Shown piece after piece: positions 16,853-25,098 of a DNA stretch of 45,233 bases. The position numbers and the translations under genes were made by a program. Below the pieces are notes generated by a model. That model worked only from the letters and a program-made list of their open reading frames with translations. It did not search any database and was not told the origin of the DNA. Each line of letters opens with the position of its first letter. Position 1 is the stretch's first letter. Source of the DNA: a virus; the IMG/VR virus record IMGVR_UViG_3300034103_000313, positions 1-45,233 of that record. The stretch is one strand, 5' to 3'.

Positions 16853-16880
16853 CCTGGCACAAAAAAATGTCGGTTTTGGC

Positions 16881-18044
16881 TTATCTTCCGGCGAGATTTT
16901 GGCGTGAAAATCCCATACGATCTACAAATTTCAATCCGTGACTGACGAACCCCTCTTGAGTTTGTGTACCGTCGTCCAAATAGCCTTTGACGGGACTTGC
17001 TTCAGCAGCCTTGTTTAACTGAGCTACTATATTCATTTTCATGTTGTACAGTGCTACCCAAATCTCAAATGCACCCTGAACTCCCGCTTTGTTTTGTTCT
17101 AAGTGATTGTCTATTTTAGCTCTCATTGAATCTGTCATCGGACGAGTAGCAACATAATCATAGAAACCTTGCATCAAATCATTAAGATTTCCTTGCACAA
17201 TTCGTTTGTTGATGTATGTAGTGAATAAACCATTGAAAGTGTTTCTAGCTTGAGGAGCTGAATTCATCAATTCGTCTACTGATTGACCATACTTTTGTAT
17301 CACTGCACTTGCTTTTTTAGCTGCGGCATTATCTAATTTTAATGCAGGGGCAATAGGCATTTTAGCAGGAACAATAGCTACGTTGCTGTTGTTTTTCAAA
17401 CTCCCTATAGTTCCGTCTAATGGCGTAGCATCATCGGTGGTCATTGCATTTGCAGGTATAAACTGGTGAACAACGATAGCTGCCTGCTTGCCGTTAAACA
17501 ATTGCCCCACTTCGCTATCAGCTTCAACTGTATATGCAATACCATTAGGGTTAGCTTTAAACTTATACATGCCATTCTGGTCTTGTAGAGGTTGAGAAAA
17601 CAATAAGTCACCCCAGTAATAACCCTTGCTTCTATCTGACTTTTCTAGTCCAGGCCAGAGATCAGCAATAATTTGATGCAAGTCTTCGCGGTTAACCCCA
17701 CGTGCCATATCATATTGTACAAACTGTTCTGGGCTATAAACTTGGCGACCGGTACCGTCTTTTTTGTTGAACATGTGTTTGTCCATGATACTGAATCTAC
17801 CCTGACTATCACGTCCAAAGATCAAGGCAGGGTAGCCGTCCCATTTAATGGTCACTCTGTCAGGGTTTTGTACCGTATCTACCATAGATTGAACTGCTCT
17901 AGTAGCCCCTTGAACTCCACCTAAGAATATCAAATCTTCAGGATGATCTAAATGACCCTTGTCTTCTGATAAGACCTGGTCTTTGTCATAATCTATGTTA
18001 TCTAATGTGTTTCTTAATGAAGCTAGTGATTCTGATAAGTTCAT
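16881..18044 (-). CDS. DUF6267-like protein with ligase-type KWDG motif
   Basis: A 387-residue protein. Residues about 84-94 read TIKWDGYPAL, a close match to motif I (K-x-D-G) of the DNA/RNA ligase and capping nucleotidyltransferase superfamily, in which the Lys carries AMP or GMP. A later GYYWGDLLF (about 142-150) fits the position of motif III, and other hydrophobic strands follow. This agrees with the DUF6267 family of T4-like phages. Motifs IV and V are not clear to me, so catalysis is uncertain. The start overlaps the upstream stop by four bases (ATGA), and the gene is in an operon with 18041-19307. Confidence 0.6.
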   Translation of the reverse strand: MNLSESLASLRNTLDNIDYDKDQVLSEDKGHLDHPEDLIFLGGVQGATRAVQSMVDTVQNPDRVTIKWDGYPALIFGRDSQGRFSIMDKHMFNKKDGTGRQVYSPEQFVQYDMARGVNREDLHQIIADLWPGLEKSDRSKGYYWGDLLFSQPLQDQNGMYKFKANPNGIAYTVEADSEVGQLFNGKQAAIVVHQFIPANAMTTDDATPLDGTIGSLKNNSNVAIVPAKMPIAPALKLDNAAAKKASAVIQKYGQSVDELMNSAPQARNTFNGLFTTYINKRIVQGNLNDLMQGFYDYVATRPMTDSMRAKIDNHLEQNKAGVQGAFEIWVALYNMKMNIVAQLNKAAEASPVKGYLDDGTQTQEGFVSHGLKFVDRMGFSRQNLAGR

Positions 18045-19072
18045 TTTGCCCCCATTTGACTTTGAATTCGTTTTTCTAGATTAGCATATTCGTCCGGTGT
18101 AGGTGCACCGGGTTTATTGCCCCGGACTGCACCTGCTGCTGGGGCCGATTTTGCCGCCGGCTCTGCTGGAACAGGGGTGTTTGCTGCCTTAACTAATTCT
18201 TGTACAAAACTAGAATACGCTGTTTTATCTAATGCGTTCAATCTTGTCATTGCTGTTCTGATTCCAGCTGCAAGTTCTTTAGCACTTGATGCAGTACTGA
18301 TAGCCTTCATCATAGCGTCTGATGCTTTTGGACCTTGTTGTCCCGGCTGACCTTGTTGTGCCTGACCACCAAACCCTGGGGCAAAGCTAGCGGCATAAGA
18401 AGCATTAGCTAATTGAGTTAGTGCAGCCTTGCCTTTATCCTGAGCATAAGTGTCTTCGATAGATTGTATCAACGACTGAGTGTGAGGATCTGATAAATTC
18501 ACACCCTTCATATATGTAGGTAACCAACGCTTAAAGAATTGTCCTACAGATTCAGCTTCTGTTAATAAGCTCTCAAAAATAGTGTTTAATCTATCATAGC
18601 GACTTTCACGCTGAACTGCACCACTACCGCCTACATAATCTTTAAATCCTGCACCTGTCTTTTTACCTAAACCTTGGCCAGCCTTCAACTTGCCCTTCAG
18701 CTTTGCAGCCGCTTGCGGGTCAACCTTTTGAGGGGCTGCCGGCTTTGCTGGTGATGCCATTTGAGATTGTGCATTTGCGGCGGCGACTTTTTGTTTTTCT
18801 GCTCTAATTTCTGCGGGTGTTTTTGGTTTCGGAGTAGAAGATGCACTAGGATCTACTCGGCCGCTTTCAATCTCGCTGTTTAGTGTTGCATACGCTCTTG
18901 CTACAAAATCGTTGATGAACTTATTTTTGCCCATCTTTTCTGCAACAGATAACTCACCTTCAGTATCACCCTTCATTCTGTTCTTCATCTGTTGAACAGT
19001 GGATGCGCCGTAATTACCAATCCAGTTTTCTAACTTTTCATCAACCCGCTGTTGAAAATCATTCAGCCTCAT
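18041..19072 (-). CDS. Hypothetical protein with Ala/Pro/Gln linkers
   Basis: A 343-residue protein: a helical N-terminus (MRLNDFQQRVDEKLENWIGNYG), a low-complexity Lys/Ala/Pro linker (about 75-135), a helical core containing RLNTIFESLLTEAESVGQFFKRWLPTYMKG (about 160-190), a Gln/Gly linker near 240 and a Pro/Ala-rich C-terminus. The core segment is typical of late proteins in environmental T4-like phages, but no activity is known. It overlaps the 19059-19307 gene by 14 bases. Confidence 0.6.
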   Translation of the reverse strand: MRLNDFQQRVDEKLENWIGNYGASTVQQMKNRMKGDTEGELSVAEKMGKNKFINDFVARAYATLNSEIESGRVDPSASSTPKPKTPAEIRAEKQKVAAANAQSQMASPAKPAAPQKVDPQAAAKLKGKLKAGQGLGKKTGAGFKDYVGGSGAVQRESRYDRLNTIFESLLTEAESVGQFFKRWLPTYMKGVNLSDPHTQSLIQSIEDTYAQDKGKAALTQLANASYAASFAPGFGGQAQQGQPGQQGPKASDAMMKAISTASSAKELAAGIRTAMTRLNALDKTAYSSFVQELVKAANTPVPAEPAAKSAPAAGAVRGNKPGAPTPDEYANLEKRIQSQMGAK

Positions 19073-19307
19073 GATTTTTCCTTATACTTTTAGCAAATCT
19101 TGCTTGGTCTCGCCCTTTGATTGCACTTAATAGTTTCTTTTCCAATAGCTCGGAAGTATCCTTATCATAGTGTTTGTTAATCAACTCAATCAAATTTATT
19201 GCGCTGGTAATGATGTTATGTGCTCTGTTTTCAATAACATGAGTCATATCACGATCATTACCAATCGCTTCTAATTCTTCCAAAAGGGAACGGGTTTTCT
19301 TTTGCAT
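19059..19307 (-). CDS. Small helical hypothetical protein
   Basis: An 82-residue, all-helical, highly charged protein. It has its own late promoter box and a 12-base leader with AGGA. It leads the operon with the 18041 and 16881 genes. No family recognised. Confidence 0.55.
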   Translation of the reverse strand: MQKKTRSLLEELEAIGNDRDMTHVIENRAHNIITSAINLIELINKHYDKDTSELLEKKLLSAIKGRDQARFAKSIRKNHEAE

Positions 19308-19324
19308 AAAATTTGTCCTAACTG

Positions 19325-19332
19325 TATTTATG
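19325..19332 (-). promoter_or_regulatory. Late promoter box
   Basis: CATAAATA on the minus strand, predicted start near 19319. It lies just beyond the stop of the helicase gene, separating early replication genes from the late operon. Confidence 0.6.
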
Positions 19333-19337
19333 CTTTA

Positions 19338-20798
19338 TTACTTCTTTAGCGAATTCAATAATGCTTTGAGTTTTGTGCCCTGCACATCAGCTACAACCTT
19401 CTTTTCTACGGGTTCTAGTATTTCCCCTGTAGCTTGATCTATAATAGGATCTGTAGCGGCTAATGTTGATTGTGGTCGTAGACGACTCATGATATCAGTA
19501 GGGCTAGGACTTGGCTTGTATTTTGCCTGTTGTTCAGCATAACCATCTGGATCCTCGTCTGTAATACGCATTGTTTCAACATTATAATCTAAGTCAATTT
19601 TTTGACCTACACCTGTAGAACTGCGAGATTTCATACACTGCATTTGATACTTACCCCGTTCACGCATACTACGGCTTGTAAAGATACCAAACACATTATC
19701 TGCTGTGTTAATCTTACTGATACCACCTGCAATGTGACTATGATCGAATTCTATCTCATCAACTGCTGAACGGTTCAACTGACTCGCAGTAACTAACAAT
19801 ATACCTAGTTCTTTAGCTAAGTTACGCAATTCTTCTGCAACATACTTGTCTTTAATAAACTGATCGTTGGGGTTGACTTTAACAGACACCGGCATAACCA
19901 AGTCTAAGTAGTCGACCATAACAAAGTCAATCTTGATACCTGTTTGAATTTGCACCTCTTTTAAATAAGCCCGAATATCATTGACATTGCTTTGTGCAGG
20001 CAAACCTTTGACACGATACTTACCAGACTTCTTACCTACCATCTTAACTTTGAGATCGGTTGTATCAATATCTTTGCGAATTGATTTTGTACCCATGCTT
20101 GTTAACATAGCATCAGTACGCAATGAAGTAAGTTCTTCTGAAAGTTCAAGTGTGATATAAACACCACTCATGCCTGCTTGCAACCAGTTCAATGCAATGT
20201 TCATCATGACTAATGACTTACCTGAACCTGAGCCACCTGCAAAGATGTTCAATTCACCTCGACTCATGCCACCATACAGAATCTTATCCATCTGAGGCCA
20301 GCCTGTGCTGACTTGACCACCTGCATTGAAATACCTATTGATACGACCTTTAGGGTCATGAAAGTAATCAGTACCCATGTCTTTTTGTAGACTGATTTGA
20401 ACAGCGTCTTTAATCAGTTTTTCAACAGGACCATAGTCACCTTTCTCAAGCATATCGGCTGCTTTAAGAATAGCACGTTCTAGTTCTTGTCGTTTAGTAA
20501 AAGCTTCAAATTCATCTAAGAACCAGTCCTGATGACCTTCATTCATTTCTGGAATAGGTTCAATATCTATACCAGTCATTGCTTGAATCTGTGTTTGATC
20601 CGGCAGAACCTTGTACTTGTCAGTGTGCTCCTTGTACATTTCTGCTACCGGTCGCAATGACCTGTCAAAGTTCTCACTATTCATGATGTTCATAACACGA
20701 GTGTACAACTCTGCGTTGGTTAACATCATTCTTAGAAACAGTTTTTGTACATCGGATGTATATTCTATTTGTTTCTTAGAATCCGTTTTGTTTGCCAA
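19338..20798 (-). CDS. 41: Replicative DNA helicase (DnaB family, gp41-like)
   Basis: A 486-residue RecA-fold hexameric helicase. Residues 188-195 GGSGSGKS are Walker A, VMVDYLD (about 293-299) is Walker B, and TASQLNR near 338-344 holds the sensor Gln. The N-terminal helical domain (1-135) matches the DnaB/gp41 type, and the C-terminus (about 420-486) is a flexible tail. It unwinds the fork and recruits primase. The gene directly follows the primase gene, overlapping it by 23 bases, so the two primosome components are translated together. Confidence 0.93.
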   Translation of the reverse strand: MANKTDSKKQIEYTSDVQKLFLRMMLTNAELYTRVMNIMNSENFDRSLRPVAEMYKEHTDKYKVLPDQTQIQAMTGIDIEPIPEMNEGHQDWFLDEFEAFTKRQELERAILKAADMLEKGDYGPVEKLIKDAVQISLQKDMGTDYFHDPKGRINRYFNAGGQVSTGWPQMDKILYGGMSRGELNIFAGGSGSGKSLVMMNIALNWLQAGMSGVYITLELSEELTSLRTDAMLTSMGTKSIRKDIDTTDLKVKMVGKKSGKYRVKGLPAQSNVNDIRAYLKEVQIQTGIKIDFVMVDYLDLVMPVSVKVNPNDQFIKDKYVAEELRNLAKELGILLVTASQLNRSAVDEIEFDHSHIAGGISKINTADNVFGIFTSRSMRERGKYQMQCMKSRSSTGVGQKIDLDYNVETMRITDEDPDGYAEQQAKYKPSPSPTDIMSRLRPQSTLAATDPIIDQATGEILEPVEKKVVADVQGTKLKALLNSLKK

Positions 20799-21756
20799 TT
20801 TGCTTCTTCCTTAATTCTATCTTTATTTTACTTGTTGTTGCACTTTGTAGAATGCTCATTAGTGTCATTAGTTTACCATACTTTACTACAGCGTCATTCA
20901 CATCTTTAACACTACTATCCCAATCAGGAATACTAACACTATATCCTAGCTCTAATGCTCTATCACATGTTGACAATCCTGTCTTGTCACGATCAGGCAC
21001 AAAAATTATTCTACGATTTAGTTGTGATAGCAAAGCCGCTTGTTCTTCGCTGATTGTATTGTGAGTTAATGCACACGCATTCAAACTGAGCGCATCAAAG
21101 ATACCTTCTACCAAGATACATACTTGCCAATCAGGCTTTTGAAAGTCAATACCAAAAACATATCCCGGTTGCTGTTCATTAATGTACTTGGGTATTTTGT
21201 TGTCTAGAAACCTGCTAGTGTGACCTACAATTTTGTTATTGTATGTATAAGGTATTATAACACGATTACCCATTCTACCTAACTCATTCGGAGTAATCAT
21301 ATAGGGATAATCACTATAATTTATCCCCCTAGATGTTAGGTAATCAACATACTTTTTGTGTAGGGGGTTTGTGTCATCAATCATTTCCCCTTCAGGTAAC
21401 TCATGATCTTTGAATTTTATCTTGGCTTTATTCTTTTTTACTTGAATATAACTTAATAAGTCTTTGTGCTTTAAGCTTTCAAGACTCCATTTTTGAATCT
21501 GTTCTTCGTCTATACCACACCAAGATAAAAACTGTTTTGTGTTCTTGGATATGTTCTTGCCAAAAGTAAAGCCGCATTTGAATCCACAGTTGAAGCAATG
21601 CATAGACCAGTTATCACCGTCCATTCGAATGCCACCTCGACCTCGTTTGTCGACCTTGTGCCCGCGATTATGACAGCACACTGCATTGAAACTATACCAA
21701 CCACTTTGGGACAGTTTTTTTCTGCCCGGGGTAATGGTTAGGATATCAAATAACAT
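20776..21756 (-). CDS. 61: DNA primase (gp61-like)
   Basis: A 326-residue primase. A zinc-binding domain lies at 27-57 (CCHNRGH, then CFNC), followed by the TOPRIM catalytic core with E217 in VEGIFDAL and D255-x-D257 in VPDRDKTG. It makes RNA primers with the gp41-like helicase encoded next. The zinc domain retains the Cys and His ligands. A sigma70-like promoter (TTGCTA, 17 bases, TAAAAT) ends six bases before the ATG, so the transcript would begin at the start codon, with no ribosome binding site. Confidence 0.92.
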   Translation of the reverse strand: MLFDILTITPGRKKLSQSGWYSFNAVCCHNRGHKVDKRGRGGIRMDGDNWSMHCFNCGFKCGFTFGKNISKNTKQFLSWCGIDEEQIQKWSLESLKHKDLLSYIQVKKNKAKIKFKDHELPEGEMIDDTNPLHKKYVDYLTSRGINYSDYPYMITPNELGRMGNRVIIPYTYNNKIVGHTSRFLDNKIPKYINEQQPGYVFGIDFQKPDWQVCILVEGIFDALSLNACALTHNTISEEQAALLSQLNRRIIFVPDRDKTGLSTCDRALELGYSVSIPDWDSSVKDVNDAVVKYGKLMTLMSILQSATTSKIKIELRKKQIGKQNGF

Positions 21757-21762
21757 ACTACG

Positions 21763-21791
21763 ATTTTAGCACAGTATGTATCGTTTAGCAA
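21763..21791 (-). promoter_or_regulatory. Putative sigma70 promoter for primase (leaderless geometry)
   Basis: On the minus strand TTGCTA and TAAAAT with a 17-base spacer. The -10 ends six bases before the ATG. Match to consensus is moderate. Confidence 0.5.
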
Positions 21792-21804
21792 TAGTACTGG
21801 TATA

Positions 21805-22506
21805 TTATCTTGCCAAGATGTTGGTTATAGCGCCCGTATTGCTAGTGAACACCATTCTAATATACGGGTGATATCCGTGTACAACATAGCCCTGTGTTGT
21901 ACTATTGTTAGAATAGGATGAAGTAGTAATAGGGTACCAATCATTATCAACAATAGTAGAACCTTCTATAGCAACATCACCGTTATATTCATGGAATGAG
22001 GTTTGGATGGTCAATATAGGATTGTCCTCAGTGTTGATTACACTTGAATAGTATGTATTGGCATTGGGCAATGCATTTTGAATACTATTATTAGAATCTA
22101 TGTTAGGGAAGGCCTGCCCGGTAGGGATGGTTATATTAGATGAAGGTATGAATGATGGTAGTACGGAATTAACGATGTTCATATCCCCACGGGCGCCTGC
22201 ATTTTGATCTACAAATACTGGATAATCAAATTCACCAACTGGAATCTCTAATGAATAGTGTGCTTTTTGAGCGGCAATGTCTTCTATATCGGCTGCATTT
22301 ACCATGAAGGCGGCAATACCAGTAGCACCGAATTGTACAGTCAATGCTTTGCGCAATAATACTTGCGATCCGTCATAACTGATAATCCTGCAGGTTATTT
22401 CTTTACCTGTAATGTCTACTGGTTTCTGTTCCTGGTTTAGGAACTGGAATTGAATCTGATTATCAACTCCCTTATGCAATGTTAGTGGTTTTGCGTAAAC
22501 TGGCAT
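21805..22506 (-). CDS. Virion structural protein, baseplate/fibre type
   Basis: A 233-residue protein. The N-terminal half has an Ig-like pattern: a strand, QKPVDITGKEITCRI, and GIAAFMVNAADIEDI, with YPVFVDQNAGARGDMNIV near 115-132. This resembles the N-terminal domains of phage upper baseplate proteins. The ATG at 22506 is chosen over an upstream GTG because it has a strong GAGGAG site five bases before it. A late-like box lies about 100 bases upstream. It is separate in function from the adjacent primase. Confidence 0.65.
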   Translation of the reverse strand: MPVYAKPLTLHKGVDNQIQFQFLNQEQKPVDITGKEITCRIISYDGSQVLLRKALTVQFGATGIAAFMVNAADIEDIAAQKAHYSLEIPVGEFDYPVFVDQNAGARGDMNIVNSVLPSFIPSSNITIPTGQAFPNIDSNNSIQNALPNANTYYSSVINTEDNPILTIQTSFHEYNGDVAIEGSTIVDNDWYPITTSSYSNNSTTQGYVVHGYHPYIRMVFTSNTGAITNILAR

Positions 22507-22602
22507 GTATCTCCTCGCTGAGTAACCGGAAAGCAGTACAACAATCTGTCGTTGAGTATAAATGAAAACTGGGGTTGAGTACACAAACTTGGTCCTTTAT
22601 AC

Positions 22603-22610
22603 TATTTAGC
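22603..22610 (-). promoter_or_regulatory. Weak late promoter box
   Basis: GCTAAATA on the minus strand, about 97 bases before the ATG at 22506, giving a leader of about 90 bases. The only match to NNTAAATA in this leader region that faces the gene. Confidence 0.35.
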
Positions 22611-22676
22611 TCCTAAATATTAAATTATTATCTTTGGGTACCCAAGAGTAAATAAACGATATTGTGATATAAATTA

Positions 22677-23057
22677 ATGATACAAAACGAGTTTTTTAAG
22701 AAACTTAGCGAAAATCACCCTTTCATAACAGTTTGTTCCTATGCTAATCAAGATTATGTAGGAATCATACAAAATAGGGATGATGTGGTAACAACGATAT
22801 ACGATTACGGTGCTATCGTAGAATCAGAAGCCAGAGCTAGGTTTTTAGAGTTAGGTGATATATGGTGGTGGGAGAGCAACAGGCTTATCCCCATAAACCT
22901 ATTTCTGAAAGATGATTGGATACAGTTTAAACCTTATCTTAGAACATTTACAAATAAAAGTTTAACAGTAGTACATGGCCCAATCACTAGTATGAACGAA
23001 CTTCATAAACGCCGATCAAAAAGACGCAGTATTACATTAGTTAAACGATTACCATAG
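22677..23057 (+). CDS. Conserved phage protein, unknown function
   Basis: A 126-residue protein with HPFITVCSYANQDYVGIIQN near the N-terminus, LELGDIWWWE in the middle and a very basic C-terminus (KRRSKRRS). I recall similar conserved hypothetical proteins in T4-like cyanophages. It is a single plus-strand gene among minus-strand ones and overlaps the convergent DnaE-like gene by 17 bases. A TGATATAAA extended -10-like box lies too close to the ATG to place a start with confidence. An AGTAAATA box at 22646-22653 could serve instead. Confidence 0.65.
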   Translation: MIQNEFFKKLSENHPFITVCSYANQDYVGIIQNRDDVVTTIYDYGAIVESEARARFLELGDIWWWESNRLIPINLFLKDDWIQFKPYLRTFTNKSLTVVHGPITSMNELHKRRSKRRSITLVKRLP

Positions 23058-23622
23058 TTTCTTCTAACAGGTTCATATGCACTACGACTAAATGTGCGTA
23101 GGCCACACCATGCGCTTTTTTGAAAGTATACCCATCATTACCCTTGTCCCATACAGTTTTAGCGACTTCTTTCCAGGGCTTTCCTTGCAAATGTTTCTTA
23201 CCAGGTCTAATCAATGCTAGAAACATAGCCAATCTAGGTATACTATCTACTGGTTCTGGCATGGAACGCAGTGCATTATATTGATTTCCCAAGTGAATCA
23301 ATTTCTCGACAAAATCTCTATTCTTTAATCTAGACCAATCTGGATCACACATCAACTCAATCAAATGGCGCTCATCCCGCACTTGATTGTACACATGCAC
23401 ATTCAATAAGTCTAACTTAAAGTAGCCCCGTCTTTCTGCCTCAGCATAATCAATGCTTGCCATATCATATATCGGGTCATATGGAACTTCAGTGACATGA
23501 ACACCGGTTGCATGTTTACGCATAGGACTAACTTTACGCATTGCCGCAGGAGTGTGTTCGATAACAGAGAGAATTTTTTCTCTGTCACCAAAGTCAATAT
23601 CAATGTCACTTTTGAATTTCAT
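23041..23622 (-). CDS. Minimal DNA polymerase III alpha (DnaE)-like protein
   Basis: A 193-residue protein in which several short segments match C-family polymerase in order: DIDIDF at 6-11 (the DnaE segment holding catalytic Asp residues), HATGV at 37-41 (cf. HAGGV), FKLDLL at 68-73 (cf. KFDFLGL), LIRPGKK at 137-143 (cf. LYRPG), and FKKAHGVAYA at 167-176 (cf. FNKSHSAAYA). It lacks the PHP domain, the earlier catalytic Asp pair and most of palm and fingers. It cannot be a normal polymerase and may be a structural relative or regulator. Similar proteins exist in cyanophages. It overlaps the cytidylyltransferase gene by four bases. Confidence 0.65.
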   Translation of the reverse strand: MKFKSDIDIDFGDREKILSVIEHTPAAMRKVSPMRKHATGVHVTEVPYDPIYDMASIDYAEAERRGYFKLDLLNVHVYNQVRDERHLIELMCDPDWSRLKNRDFVEKLIHLGNQYNALRSMPEPVDSIPRLAMFLALIRPGKKHLQGKPWKEVAKTVWDKGNDGYTFKKAHGVAYAHLVVVHMNLLEETMVIV

Positions 23623-24104
23623 GGGTGATTCTTTACTAGTTCAGGTGAGTATTGAGGAGGCTCCTCGTCAATTGATTCTACCCCCTTTAGTCGTTCTAAT
23701 CTAGCAGTTCTAGCCCTAAGTTCACTTGAGCTATAATTATGTTGTCTTTTATGATAGTGCAACTCAACTCCATTGTTCATGCACCACTGCTTACCCGTAA
23801 AGTCACGATTCAAATATTCATCACTTAAAAAACGAATATGAATGGTCTGAGTCATAAGCAATTGCATAAGATCATACTCGGTCTCATAGATAAGAATTTC
23901 ATCAACATACTTACATGCCTGCAACTGAACATATCTTTCATATGCACTTTGAATGGGTTTGTTCTTAATGCCCGGTCTGTCAATTGTTGGATCAATTTGT
24001 AGTGCAACAATTAAATAGTCACATAATTCTTTTTCCATCTTGAGCATAGTCACATGCCCTGCATGTAGCAAATCAAAGCTACTGCAATTAAATCCTATTT
24101 TCAT
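23619..24104 (-). CDS. Cytidylyltransferase-like protein (TagD/HIGH family)
   Basis: A 161-residue nucleotidyltransferase. HAGH at 14-17 is the H-x-G-H motif, ERYVQL (56-61) follows the beta-alpha unit, and YSSSELR at 124-130 matches the C-terminal I-S-S/T-S-x-x-R motif that binds the nucleotide triphosphate. The family transfers CMP or AMP to phosphate compounds such as glycerol-3-phosphate or sugar phosphates. The C-terminal 25 residues are an extra Glu/Pro-rich tail. It lies between an RmlC-like gene and the DnaE-like gene with four-base overlaps on both sides, so it is part of one operon. The substrate is not known. Confidence 0.85.
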   Translation of the reverse strand: MKIGFNCSSFDLLHAGHVTMLKMEKELCDYLIVALQIDPTIDRPGIKNKPIQSAYERYVQLQACKYVDEILIYETEYDLMQLLMTQTIHIRFLSDEYLNRDFTGKQWCMNNGVELHYHKRQHNYSSSELRARTARLERLKGVESIDEEPPQYSPELVKNHP

Positions 24105-24550
24105 GAGTCTTTCTCCGATAGTATAGGTGCACCATCAATTGGCCATTCAATATTGTATTGATTCCATTTGAAGTTTTCTTCTTCTGCTTTGTTGTACGGT
24201 GCATCTACTATGTATTGTACAATCGCAGTCTCAGATAAAACTAAGTATCCATGTGCATATTGCGGTGGAATTAGCAAACCGGTTGAGTCATCTAATTCAA
24301 TACCGAACCATTCACCTGTCTCGGGATTTACTGCTACATCAAAGATTCTTCCAAAGACTGGCATAACACATTTGTATTGATTTTGTCTATGTAGACCGCG
24401 TATTACATTTTTAGTAGAAGTAGCAGTATTCAACTGCCTAAATGTTCCACGCATATCGTCAGGCATCTTCCATGTTTCATAGAAGCTTCCCCTTGCATCA
24501 CCGTGCTTGGTATGTTTGATTATCTTTAGTCCAGGTAACATCGTCATCAT
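24101..24550 (-). CDS. rmlC: dTDP-4-dehydrorhamnose 3,5-epimerase-like (RmlC)
   Basis: A 149-residue cupin. Matches to RmlC: DARGSFYETW (18-27), NVIRGLHRQ (48-56, catalytic His54), VFGRIFDVAVN (65-75) and IPPQYAHGYLVLS (94-106). Length is a little below the usual 175-185 residues because the C-terminus is short. RmlC converts dTDP-4-keto-6-deoxyglucose towards dTDP-rhamnose, or makes related deoxysugars. Start at ATG 24550 overlaps the upstream exonuclease gene by four bases. No RmlA, B or D is visible in the window, so it may act on a host sugar nucleotide. Confidence 0.9.
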   Translation of the reverse strand: MMTMLPGLKIIKHTKHGDARGSFYETWKMPDDMRGTFRQLNTATSTKNVIRGLHRQNQYKCVMPVFGRIFDVAVNPETGEWFGIELDDSTGLLIPPQYAHGYLVLSETAIVQYIVDAPYNKAEEENFKWNQYNIEWPIDGAPILSEKDS

Positions 24551-25098
24551 TTGACAAGCCCTGCTTTAATTAAATTTCTGTACGCATCTTGTACAACGAT
24601 AGCTTGATGTTCAGCATCTTCTACTGCTTTGTGAGTGGTTGATGTTCCGTACTTTTTATCTTTAAGATTGACTCCTGCGACTTCGTACAAAGTCCTAGTG
24701 TCTCTGACAGTGTAATAAGGCCAGGGGATTCGCATTCCGAGATTTCTCCAGGCTGATTCCATTGCCACGATATCGAAGGAAGCACCATTAGACCAAACAG
24801 CACGGCGATTCCAGCAAAACTTATATAACGCCTCCATACAGTCATTAAACGATACACGATCCCTGTCTCCCATGGCTTCATCGAGTGCTTCGGGACTTTG
24901 TTCACCCCACCATCGTAATGTGTCTTCATTGATTACCCTGTTATACTTTTCTGTTTGTTCATCGATAGTGGGTCTAAGTTCTAACCTCTCAACAATACCC
25001 ATGCCCCTAGGATCGAACCTAACTGCTCCAATTGTCAATATCACGCAGTTTGGACTTGTATCTAAACTTTCGATATCTATCATTATATCATTTGCCAT
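24547..25098 (-). CDS. DEDDh 3'-5' exonuclease
   Basis: A 183-residue exonuclease with all DEDDh residues: D8 and E10 in MIDIES, D109 in GASFDI, H156 and D161 in THKAVEDA. It resembles the Rv2179c-type exoribonuclease and DexA-like families. I use ATG 25098, where the protein begins MANDIMIDIE; earlier starts would overlap the upstream gene by over 50 bases. Chemical role: removal of nucleotides from 3' ends of DNA or RNA. It is part of the 23.0-25.8 kb operon. Confidence 0.9.
   Translation of the reverse strand: MANDIMIDIESLDTSPNCVILTIGAVRFDPRGMGIVERLELRPTIDEQTEKYNRVINEDTLRWWGEQSPEALDEAMGDRDRVSFNDCMEALYKFCWNRRAVWSNGASFDIVAMESAWRNLGMRIPWPYYTVRDTRTLYEVAGVNLKDKKYGTSTTHKAVEDAEHQAIVVQDAYRNLIKAGLVK

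Noticed and set aside
16853-16875. T-run after the 16881-18044 gene as a terminator
   Set aside because: Seven T residues are present but I could not find a stable stem before them.
22507-22584. Longer GTG-started form of the 21805-22506 virion protein
   Set aside because: The internal ATG at 22506 has a strong GAGGAG site, while the GTG has none.
22668-22675. TATAAATT as the late promoter of the 22677 gene
   Set aside because: The predicted transcription start would be inside the gene, four bases beyond the A of the ATG.
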